From NCBI GenBank assembly GCA_027485535.1, contig JAIXQV010000204.1, positions 1 through 21,046 of the forward strand: a stretch of DNA of 21,046 bases. The letters are read 5' to 3'. Positions 14,946 through 21,046 of this stretch are shown piece by piece. Source of the stretch: Oxalobacteraceae bacterium. GTDB lineage: Bacteria; Pseudomonadota; Gammaproteobacteria; Burkholderiales; Burkholderiaceae_D. The notes under the pieces are model-generated. The model made no database searches. It saw nothing but the letters and a program-made list of their open reading frames with translations, and was not told the origin of the DNA. A program made the position numbers and the translations under genes. Each line of letters begins with the position of its first letter. Position 1 is the stretch's first letter.

Positions 14946-15664
14946 AGCCAATTGCCATCTTCCGCCACGCGACCGCCGACGGTCCTGCTTATCTCGCGAC
15001 CTTTCTTGCGCAGCAAAACCTGCCCTACCAAGAGATACGTATAGACCTTGGTGAAACCGTCCCCGAGCGCGCCGACGACTTTGCAGGTATTGCCTTAATG
15101 GGCGGCCCAATGAGTGTGAATGATCCTTTGCCTTGGATACCCAGCTCGCTGGCGCTAATACGTGACGCGGTCGAGCGTGATATCCCGCTGATTGGGCATT
15201 GCCTAGGTGGGCAACTCATCAGCAAGGCCTTGGGCGGCAGCGTCACGCGCAATCCCAACGGCAAGGAAATCGGTTGGCATCAGCTGCAAGTCACCGACGC
15301 TGAACTGGGGCAGCACTGGTTGGGCACCAGCGAAGGCTTGGTTGGTTTTCACTGGCACGGCGAAACCTTCACCTTGCCACCGGGTGCAACTTGGTTAGCA
15401 AGAAGCGAGGCGTGTGCGCACCAAGCCTATGTGCTGGGGCCGCACATCGGCATGCAGTTTCATATTGAAATGGATGAACCGACCATCGCCAGCTGGTGCG
15501 CAGAAGGCGAGCCCGAAATTGGCGCGGCGAGAAGCAAACCCGAGGCACATCCTCATGTAATGACGACGCACCAAATTTCCCAAGGCATACCCAGCCATCT
15601 GTCGACCATGCGCGCGGCGGCAGATCATCTCTACCGCCGCTGGATCAGTAACTTGAAGGGCTGA
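14942..15664 (+). CDS. class I glutamine amidotransferase (GMP synthase-like domain)
   Basis: A 240-residue stand-alone glutaminase-type protein. The nucleophile elbow GHCLGGQL has Cys87, and QFHIEMDEP supplies His174 and Glu176, completing the catalytic triad. ALMGGPMSVND (51-61) forms the oxyanion-region loop, and FHWHGETF (136-143) is typical of the GuaA-like single-domain group annotated as type 1 glutamine amidotransferases. No synthetase domain is attached. The true substrate may be glutamine or a gamma-glutamyl compound; relatives such as PuuD hydrolyse gamma-glutamyl amines. ATGA overlap with the preceding MerR-type gene means translational coupling, so the two products are probably needed in fixed ratio or one controls the other. 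The TGA stop lies inside the palindrome at 15662-15675. Confidence 0.85.
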   Translation: MKPIAIFRHATADGPAYLATFLAQQNLPYQEIRIDLGETVPERADDFAGIALMGGPMSVNDPLPWIPSSLALIRDAVERDIPLIGHCLGGQLISKALGGSVTRNPNGKEIGWHQLQVTDAELGQHWLGTSEGLVGFHWHGETFTLPPGATWLARSEACAHQAYVLGPHIGMQFHIEMDEPTIASWCAEGEPEIGAARSKPEAHPHVMTTHQISQGIPSHLSTMRAAADHLYRRWISNLKG

Positions 15665-15691
15665 GCCCGGGCTCAGCCTCAAAGGCTGAGC
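15662..15691. terminator. overlapping palindromes between convergent genes
   Basis: Two exclusive structures share bases. One is the 14-base palindrome TGAGCCCGGGCTCA (15662-15675). The other is a perfect 9-bp hairpin, GCTCAGCCT (15671-15679) with AGGCTGAGC (15683-15691) and a CAA loop. Lying exactly between the ends of the amidotransferase and DUF475 genes, they suit a two-way terminator, although no T run follows on either strand. Confidence 0.45.
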
Positions 15692-15695
15692 TTAC

Positions 15696-16742
15696 TCACT
15701 CGCCTGCAGCGGCCTCTTGCTCCCGCCGATACCGCAGCGAAGAGACGACTGAAGCCACGATAAAGGCAATACCGATCAGACCCGTGATGATTTCCGGAAC
15801 ATGGAATTTCATGGTGATGAACATGATCAACGCGAGAATGCCGATCGCATAATGCGCGCCATGCTCCAGGTAGACATACTCATCCAACGTACCCTGCCGG
15901 ACCAGAAACACTGTAATTGATCGCACAAATACCGCGCCGATGGCGAGGCCAAGCATGATGATCACGACATCGTTGGTAATCGCGAATGCGCCGATCACGC
16001 CATCAAACGAGAACGATGCATCTAGCACCTCGAGGTAGAGGAAACCGCCAATGCTGCCGGTTTTGACGGCCTTGGCAACATCGCTCTCACCCGACTCTTC
16101 TTTCTCAAGCATATTGCCGAGAATATCTACACCGACATAAACAATAATCCCCCACACACCGGCGGTTAGGACGGGCAGATGGTTATTCGGCTCAGCGAGC
16201 GTCAGACTTGCCAGCACGACCGAGAGTGCGATGAAGATAGGTACCGCCTGTATCTTGCCGTAGCTCGCCATCTTCTCTTCAAAGTGGCCAGCCCAATGTA
16301 ATTCTTTCTCTTCGTCGAACAAGAAGTTCAAGAACACCAGCAGCAAAAATACGCCACCGAAGGCAGCAACTTCATCATGGTGCTTGGTCAGGTAATACGA
16401 AAACTGTCGCGGGTCATGCAGCGCCAGATTCCAGACTTCAGCAGCACCTAGGTCGGCAGTCTGAGCGACGATCACCAGCGGGAACAGCAAGCGCATACCG
16501 AATACGGCCACCAGAATACCGACCGTCAGAAACAGCTTTTGCCAGAACTCATCCCAGTGCTTCAGCACCGAGGCGTTGACCACCGCGTTGTCGAACGAGA
16601 GCGACACCTCGAGCACACCCAGAATCAGCGCGATACCAAAGCCGGTCAACGCGGCCTGGGTACCACCATGTTCATAACCCCACCAAGTCGCTAGCCCGAG
16701 ACAGACCACCGCAAAAATGATTGAACCAGTAAAGTGCCGCAA
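15696..16742 (-). CDS. DUF475 / TerC-like integral membrane protein
   Basis: A 348-residue inner-membrane protein with about eight to nine hydrophobic segments. Two related acidic motifs inside membrane segments, GVLEVSLSFDNAVVNASVL (42-60) and LEVLDASFSFDGVIGAFAI (about 238-256), are the internal repeat typical of the TerC/DUF475 superfamily, whose better-known members affect manganese or tellurite resistance. The acidic residues suggest cation transport, but no substrate has been shown for DUF475 that I know of. The start is TTG at 16740-16742: GGAGG lies six bases before it and no ATG in frame fits. A promoter is visible about 70 bases upstream. It stands alone, converging with the amidotransferase gene. 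Confidence 0.9.
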   Translation of the reverse strand: MRHFTGSIIFAVVCLGLATWWGYEHGGTQAALTGFGIALILGVLEVSLSFDNAVVNASVLKHWDEFWQKLFLTVGILVAVFGMRLLFPLVIVAQTADLGAAEVWNLALHDPRQFSYYLTKHHDEVAAFGGVFLLLVFLNFLFDEEKELHWAGHFEEKMASYGKIQAVPIFIALSVVLASLTLAEPNNHLPVLTAGVWGIIVYVGVDILGNMLEKEESGESDVAKAVKTGSIGGFLYLEVLDASFSFDGVIGAFAITNDVVIIMLGLAIGAVFVRSITVFLVRQGTLDEYVYLEHGAHYAIGILALIMFITMKFHVPEIITGLIGIAFIVASVVSSLRYRREQEAAAGE

Positions 16743-17081
16743 ATCAGACCTCCGACGTCATGTTTTTGTAGGGTGAATCTTTTTTTGAGACGCTCTATCG
16801 AGATACTTATTTTTATAAAGCGTCTGAGCTCTGCACCAATGAATCAAGCTTATTAGCTTGGACCTCGCTTGAATTTATCTTGGATAAATCGACAAGCCGC
16901 AGGTTTAGTCGGTCAGAACGCTGGCGTTATATCACAAGGTGATAACACTGTGCTGAACAAGCAAACTTTGTAGCAGGATAAATCGGTGAAATTTGGCGTA
17001 GCGGAAACTGAGTTGCATTCAGGCGCCCGGAGCAGCCGAGCAGCTTTGAATTTAGCACCATGAGGCTCGGTAGCTCGCCGA
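16743..17081. other. 339-base intergenic region upstream of the DUF475 gene
   Basis: No convincing gene is present. Besides the promoter annotated separately, it holds three short dyads upstream of it: CAAGCT-TATT-AGCTTG (16845-16860), ATTTATC-TTG-GATAAAT (16873-16889) and ATCAC-AAG-GTGAT (16931-16943). A 7-bp inverted repeat AGACGCT/AGCGTCT frames the -10 region. I looked for the yybP-ykoY manganese riboswitch core, because TerC-like genes often carry it, and did not find it. Confidence 0.5.
16812..16839 (-). promoter_or_regulatory. sigma70-like promoter for the DUF475 gene
   Basis: On the minus strand TTGGTG (16839-16834) is followed after 16 bases by TATAAA (16817-16812), a good match to the -35/-10 consensus. 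Transcription would begin near 16805, giving a leader of about 60 bases before the GGAGG and TTG start. The dyad at 16845-16860 abuts the -35 box and could bind an activator. Confidence 0.5.
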
Positions 17082-18698
17082 CTAACCCCGCAACGAGCGT
17101 TTTAGCAGCTTGCCGTTAGCGTTCCTCGGCAGAGGTGTATCGCTGAAAAAAATTTCCTCGGGTACTTTGTAATCCGCCAAACGCGCTGCGCAGTGCGCGC
17201 GCACCGTATCGGCGTCTTGCTGTTGATTCGGCATATAGAGATATGCATGCACGCGCTCACCCAGTACCGGGCAAGGATGCCCGACCACCGCCGCCTCAAC
17301 CACGCCCGGCAAAGCCATCAGGGTGTTCTCTACCTCGACCGAATAAATTTTGAAGCCGCCACGATTAATCATGTCCTTGATGCGATCAAACACCCGTACC
17401 AATCCCTGCGCATCAATCGAGCCAACATCGCCTGAACGCCAGCAGCCTTCAGCAAAACCTTTCTCGGTCGCTTCCGGGTTATCCCAGTAGCCGGGTACGA
17501 CCATTGGGCCGCCGATCCATAGCTCACCAGATTCACCCACGGCGACTGGCTCACCATGTTCATTCATTACTCGGATATCTGCGCAAGGCGCTGCGATACC
17601 GACGCTATCGTGATGAATCGCCGACAAACCCAGCGGCATGATGGTGCTCGGTGAGCTAGTCTCGGTCGAGCCATAGCAATTCACCAAAGTTAAACCGGGC
17701 AATGCCTTGCCGAGTGCTTGCACCGTCGGCACCGGCATCGGCGCACCACCATAACCGCCCACACGCCAAGCACTCAGATCGGCCGTGAAAAAGCTAGGTT
17801 GCAATAAGCACAGCTGATACATGGCTGGCACCATCACGCCGTAGCTGATTTTTTCATGCGCAAGCAACTCCACAAATGGAGCCGCCTTGAACTCCGGCAC
17901 AATCACCAGCGCACCACCCACATGCACCATCAAAGCGATCAAGGCCACCAATCCCGTGACATGGCTGGCGGGTACCGCTAATGCGGCACGATCTTCATGA
18001 TCTAACTTGAGCGTTACCGCGAAATGAATCACCGAGTGCGCAATATTGAAATGGGTAAGCATCGCGCCTTTGGGATTACCGGTGGTCCCCGAGGTATACA
18101 GAATGCAGGCGCAATCTTCTTCGTTGACTCTGGCCGGTGCACGCACTGCACCCATCAGTGAATCAAGCGCGATGTGATCATTCGCATCAGCGGCACCAGC
18201 GATATCAGCGATATCAGCATCAGAAACACAAATCCGCAGCCGCAGGCTTGGCACAATATCTTTATCCGGCAAGCGCGGCAGCAAGGCCTCATCCAACACA
18301 ATCGCAGCCGCACCACACTGTTGCAAGATGTAGGCAAGTCCGGGGCCTTGTTCACGCGTACCAACCGGCACAGCAATCGCGCCGATTTTTTGCAGTGCGA
18401 ACAGCACCGAAACAAATTCCAGCCGATTGCCGATGAACATCACGACTCGCTCGCCAGCGCACAATCCGTGCCCTACAAAGCCTGCAGCGATTCGATCCAC
18501 CTCAGCATTCAAGTGGCGGTAGCTCCAACGCTGCTCACCGCAGGCCAGCGCCTCGCGGTCAGGGTAGCGAGCGACAGCATGCTCAAGCATGGCGTACAGC
18601 GAAGGCGGACGATCCACAAAACAGCGCAACACGCGCTCACCGAAGTGGGTTTCGGTACGCATTTCGGGTAAGCGAATATGCTGCTGCCAGTCGATCAT
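17082..18698 (-). CDS. AMP-forming acyl/aryl-CoA ligase
   Basis: A 538-residue class I adenylate-forming enzyme: carboxylate plus ATP plus CoA gives acyl-CoA, AMP and PPi. The core motifs are YTSGTTGNPKG (201-211, phosphate loop), CYGSTETSS (341-349), GELWIGGP (391-398), RSGDVG with Asp424, the hinge region DRIKDMINRGGFKIYSVEVE (438-457) and PRNANGK with the catalytic Lys530. Length is typical of medium-chain and aryl-CoA ligases. The substrate cannot be assigned from sequence. It is the last gene after livM-livG-livF, 41 bases below livF, an arrangement common in operons that import an aromatic, alicyclic or dicarboxylic acid and activate it at once. A glutaryl-CoA dehydrogenase elsewhere in the window fits such catabolism but is not linked. 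Confidence 0.9.
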   Translation of the reverse strand: MIDWQQHIRLPEMRTETHFGERVLRCFVDRPPSLYAMLEHAVARYPDREALACGEQRWSYRHLNAEVDRIAAGFVGHGLCAGERVVMFIGNRLEFVSVLFALQKIGAIAVPVGTREQGPGLAYILQQCGAAAIVLDEALLPRLPDKDIVPSLRLRICVSDADIADIAGAADANDHIALDSLMGAVRAPARVNEEDCACILYTSGTTGNPKGAMLTHFNIAHSVIHFAVTLKLDHEDRAALAVPASHVTGLVALIALMVHVGGALVIVPEFKAAPFVELLAHEKISYGVMVPAMYQLCLLQPSFFTADLSAWRVGGYGGAPMPVPTVQALGKALPGLTLVNCYGSTETSSPSTIMPLGLSAIHHDSVGIAAPCADIRVMNEHGEPVAVGESGELWIGGPMVVPGYWDNPEATEKGFAEGCWRSGDVGSIDAQGLVRVFDRIKDMINRGGFKIYSVEVENTLMALPGVVEAAVVGHPCPVLGERVHAYLYMPNQQQDADTVRAHCAARLADYKVPEEIFFSDTPLPRNANGKLLKRSLRG

Positions 18699-18739
18699 GC
18701 GATAGGTGGGAATGAACGCTACAGGTGTATTAAGGGGAA

Positions 18740-19387
18740 TCAGGTCGCAGCAAGCTGCACGCCGCGCTCTATCCTGATTTCGGCATCCAACAAGCTGCGC
18801 GAGTGATTAAGGTCTGATTGAGCGATCAGCACCGATAGCTCGCTACCGCGCAATGAGGCAATCACTTCCGACAAACGTGCCGACAAAGCGGGGGCTACGC
18901 CTTCAAAAGGCTCATCCAATAACAGCAAGCGTGTTCCGATAGTCAGCGCACGCGCGAGTGCGACCAGCTTCTGCTGCCCACCCGATAGCAGGAGCGCGCG
19001 TCGATCTCGCATCTCGTGTAACTCGGGCAATACCTTGTAAATGAAAGCGAGTCGCTCGGTCGTATCCGCTACGCCGGTCGCCCAGAGTGGCACCAGAATG
19101 TTTTGTTCGACAGTCAGCTCTGGCACCAAGCCGCGATCTTCCGGCATGTAGCCGATACCCAAACCAGCACGGGCGTGAGGCGGCAAACGGGACAGATCTT
19201 GTCCATCGAAATGAATCGCACCGCCGCCCAGAGGCAGGTGGCCCATAATCGCGCGCAGTGTGGTGGTCTTGCCGGCGCCATTGCGACCGATTAATCCGAC
19301 CATTTGTCCTGCGCCGAGCGACAGCGACAAGCCGCGCAGTACCTGCGCGGACTGAATCGAGACATGCAGACGATCAATCTCAAGCAT
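18740..19387 (-). CDS. livF: branched-chain amino acid-type ABC transporter ATPase, LivF type
   Basis: A 215-residue cytosolic ATPase of a Liv/HAAT-type importer. The Walker A motif GLIGRNGAGKTTT, the signature LLSGGQQKLVALARAL, the Walker B motif LLLLDEPFEGVAP and the switch region VLIAQSD are all present. Two ATGs lie six bases apart at the overlap with livG; the second (19387) sits seven bases after GGTG, while the first directly abuts it. The chain stops after IERGVQLAAT, where most LivF proteins continue for about 20-25 residues (the GxVVLEG segment), so it is short at the C-terminus without losing catalytic motifs. It should pair with the LivG-like ATPase. The transported compound is unknown; the downstream ligase suggests a carboxylic acid rather than an amino acid. 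Confidence 0.88.
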   Translation of the reverse strand: MLEIDRLHVSIQSAQVLRGLSLSLGAGQMVGLIGRNGAGKTTTLRAIMGHLPLGGGAIHFDGQDLSRLPPHARAGLGIGYMPEDRGLVPELTVEQNILVPLWATGVADTTERLAFIYKVLPELHEMRDRRALLLSGGQQKLVALARALTIGTRLLLLDEPFEGVAPALSARLSEVIASLRGSELSVLIAQSDLNHSRSLLDAEIRIERGVQLAAT

Positions 19388-20150
19388 GATCATTCACCGC
19401 GATCAACTCGCCAGTCACATAACGCTTCACATCCGGCATGGCGAGCGCTACCTCAGGTAGGCCATCGGCGATGATGCGTCCACTATAAAAAGCAATCACG
19501 CGCTGGCTGTAGCGCGCAACGATATCCATATCATGCTCGACAAATAGCACTGTCGTGCGGCTACCTTCCAGCGCACGCATCACGGTATCCATCATGGGAA
19601 ATTTTTCATCGGCAGAGACACCCGAGGTTGGTTCATCCAGTAGCAGCACAGTGGGCTGACGGGTAAGTGCCATCGCAATATCGAGCAACTTGCGTATGCC
19701 ACCCGGGAGCTCGCTCACTAGCCGGTCTGCATGTGCCAACAAATCAAAGCGCTGCAAGATTTCATGGGCATGCGCCACACTCTCCGAATGATTCGCCGGA
19801 CGCCAGAACGAGAGCGCGCTCTGTTGTGCGGCAATCGCTGCCAGCAGGTTGTCTTGTACGGATAAATCTTTGTAGAGCTGCGGGATTTGAAAAGATCGCG
19901 CTACACCCAGTCGCGCAATTTGTCTCGGCGCCAGTCCGATGATGCTGCGACCATCCAGCAAAATCTCACCCGAATCTGGTTTGATATAGCCCGTGAGCAT
20001 ATTCACGAAGGTTGTTTTTCCGGCGCCGTTACTGCCAATCAAACTCACTCGCTCGCCGTGTGCGATCTCTATCTGCACATCAGCCGCTGCAGTCACCGCC
20101 CCAAATTTCTTTTGCAGGCCACGCGCGACGATAGCGCTAGCGACACTCAT
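19380..20150 (-). CDS. livG: branched-chain amino acid-type ABC transporter ATPase, LivG type
   Basis: A 256-residue ATPase partner of LivF. The Walker A motif is SLIGSNGAGKTTF and Walker B is VLLLDEPTSGVSADE, followed by the switch VLFVEHDMD and a full-length C-terminus ending DVKRYVTGELIAVNDHA. The ABC signature is SELPGGIRKLLDIA instead of the usual LSxGQ form: Ser is replaced by Pro while both Gly stay, a variant I believe occurs in some betaproteobacterial LivG proteins. The frame is open further upstream (to 20195), but the ATG at 20150 starts the conserved fold and overlaps the livM stop by ATGA, so translation is coupled. It overlaps livF by a few bases. Confidence 0.9.
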   Translation of the reverse strand: MSVASAIVARGLQKKFGAVTAAADVQIEIAHGERVSLIGSNGAGKTTFVNMLTGYIKPDSGEILLDGRSIIGLAPRQIARLGVARSFQIPQLYKDLSVQDNLLAAIAAQQSALSFWRPANHSESVAHAHEILQRFDLLAHADRLVSELPGGIRKLLDIAMALTRQPTVLLLDEPTSGVSADEKFPMMDTVMRALEGSRTTVLFVEHDMDIVARYSQRVIAFYSGRIIADGLPEVALAMPDVKRYVTGELIAVNDHA

Positions 20151-21037
20151 ACCGCACCTCTTTGGGTAGTCGTTGCACGCGCACGTGCCGCCCAAAGCGA
20201 ACCGATACCCGTTGGCAGGAAGCGGATCACCGCGAGCAAGAACAGACCCATCGCCAGTTGCCAGCTATGCGGGAAATACGCGCTGGAGAAAGAACGCACT
20301 AATTCCAGCGCAACCGAAGCGATGAAGGCAGCCAGCACACTATGATGGCCAGCCAGAATGGCGACGAACACAAAATCGCCCGAACGTGTCCAGTAACTAT
20401 AGTCCGGCTCGACATGCCCCAAAGCGATCACGGCCAGCGCACCACCCACACCGCCGCAGAACGCAGCAATGATGAAGTTGGTGGCAATCAGTGACTGTAC
20501 CGAACTACCCAGATACTCAACCCGAATCTCGTTATCACGTGCCGATAGCGCAACCAGCCCACGCACAGAATCAAAATAAACACGCATCAATATGCCGACG
20601 ATACCGACCACCATCACGGTCACCGCATAGTTAGCGTAGCCAACCCAAGCATCTGCCGGGCGCATGCCGAGATAAGTGACACGACCAATATTCAAACCGT
20701 CAGAACCACCAAACGCGGTTGATTTGACGAGCAATCCATAAAGCACCATCGATAGCGCCAAGGTCAACATGGCAAAGAAAATGCCGCGGTAGCGCGCGAT
20801 CAGCCATGCGAAAGGCGCTGCGAGCAAGGCTGCTACCAAGCCGCCGCCCAAGGTGAGCAGCAAACCGTCGGTAACACCAAGCACACCGAAACCGAGTGCT
20901 GCGGTGTAGCCACCGGTAGCGAATACCAAGCCCTGACCAAATGACACCACGCCGCTACGCATCAGTAGCATGATGCCAAGCGCGACGATGCCATTGGCGA
21001 ATGACATCGTGAGCAAGAAAGTGAGCCAACGTGGCAT
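20147..21037 (-). CDS. livM: ABC transporter permease, LivM type (start near window edge)
   Basis: A 296-residue polytopic inner-membrane permease with about eight hydrophobic segments. The N-terminal pattern GIMLLMRSGVVSFGQGLVFATGGYTAA is the LivM hallmark, kept here to its short form GVVSFGQGLVFATGGY. SALSARDNEIRVEYLG-like text near residues 183-196 (ALSARDNEIRVEYLGSS) is the cytosolic coupling loop (EAA-like) that contacts the ATPases. The ATG at 21037 gives a slightly short protein, and the frame remains open to the window's right edge, so the real start may lie a few codons beyond. It forms the channel with a LivH-type partner, which is expected upstream outside the window together with a binding protein. 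The stop overlaps livG by ATGA. Confidence 0.88.
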   Translation of the reverse strand: MPRWLTFLLTMSFANGIVALGIMLLMRSGVVSFGQGLVFATGGYTAALGFGVLGVTDGLLLTLGGGLVAALLAAPFAWLIARYRGIFFAMLTLALSMVLYGLLVKSTAFGGSDGLNIGRVTYLGMRPADAWVGYANYAVTVMVVGIVGILMRVYFDSVRGLVALSARDNEIRVEYLGSSVQSLIATNFIIAAFCGGVGGALAVIALGHVEPDYSYWTRSGDFVFVAILAGHHSVLAAFIASVALELVRSFSSAYFPHSWQLAMGLFLLAVIRFLPTGIGSLWAARARATTTQRGAV

Positions 21038-21046
21038 GGCAGTACC

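Noticed and set aside
16743..16980. yybP-ykoY manganese riboswitch upstream of the TerC-like gene
   Set aside because: The conserved GGGGAGUAG-type core and its partner loop were not found on the minus strand.

Overview
The window reads as ordinary chromosome from a betaproteobacterium, most likely of the order Burkholderiales. This is an inference from gene content: a DUF1840 protein, a SpeD-SpeE fusion, a MaoC/phosphate acyltransferase fusion next to acetate kinase, a GcdH-type glutaryl-CoA dehydrogenase, a MipA/OmpV porin-like protein and a Liv-type ABC operon with an acyl-CoA ligase. GC is moderate. The left 1.3 kb and a few gene starts look more AT-rich by eye. I saw no rRNA, tRNA, CRISPR array or complete insertion sequence.

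Left end (1-1.9 kb): the tail of a DUF4224-like gene, a family usually found beside phage or island integrases, with no integrase after it. Then come a small helix-turn-helix protein, a DUF1840 protein and a lipoprotein cytochrome c. This looks like the scar or border of an old mobile element followed by housekeeping DNA.

1.9-6.6 kb (minus strand): a tightly packed operon read from right to left. It holds a small protein with a PHA-synthase N-terminal-like motif, a MaoC hot-dog/phosphate acyltransferase fusion, acetate kinase, and a potassium channel with two tandem voltage-sensor domains. The acetate kinase and channel genes overlap by ATGA. The middle two enzymes form an acyl-CoA to acyl-phosphate to ATP route.

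6.8-8.1 kb (plus): a MORN-repeat lipoprotein and a secreted Pro/Gly/His-rich protein, then a 9-bp inverted repeat inside a 40-codon open frame. 8.1-11.5 kb (minus): a SpeD-SpeE fusion for spermidine synthesis, a membrane fatty acid hydroxylase family protein and glutaryl-CoA dehydrogenase.

11.8-15.7 kb: a MipA/OmpV outer-membrane protein (plus), then a small HTH protein and an FAH-fold hydratase-like protein with an altered metal site (both minus). Divergent from these is a MerR-type regulator with a cobalamin-fold-like middle and a CxCxxH tail, ATGA-coupled to a class I glutamine amidotransferase. The shared intergenic region carries a good sigma70-like promoter with a dyad in its spacer and three TGTGTAG repeats. 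This MerR/amidotransferase unit and the double voltage-sensor channel are the most interesting items.

15.7-21.0 kb (minus): a DUF475/TerC-like membrane protein with a TTG start and its own promoter, then a livM-livG-livF-ligase operon whose upstream genes probably lie beyond the right edge. It would import a carboxylic acid and activate it as a CoA ester.
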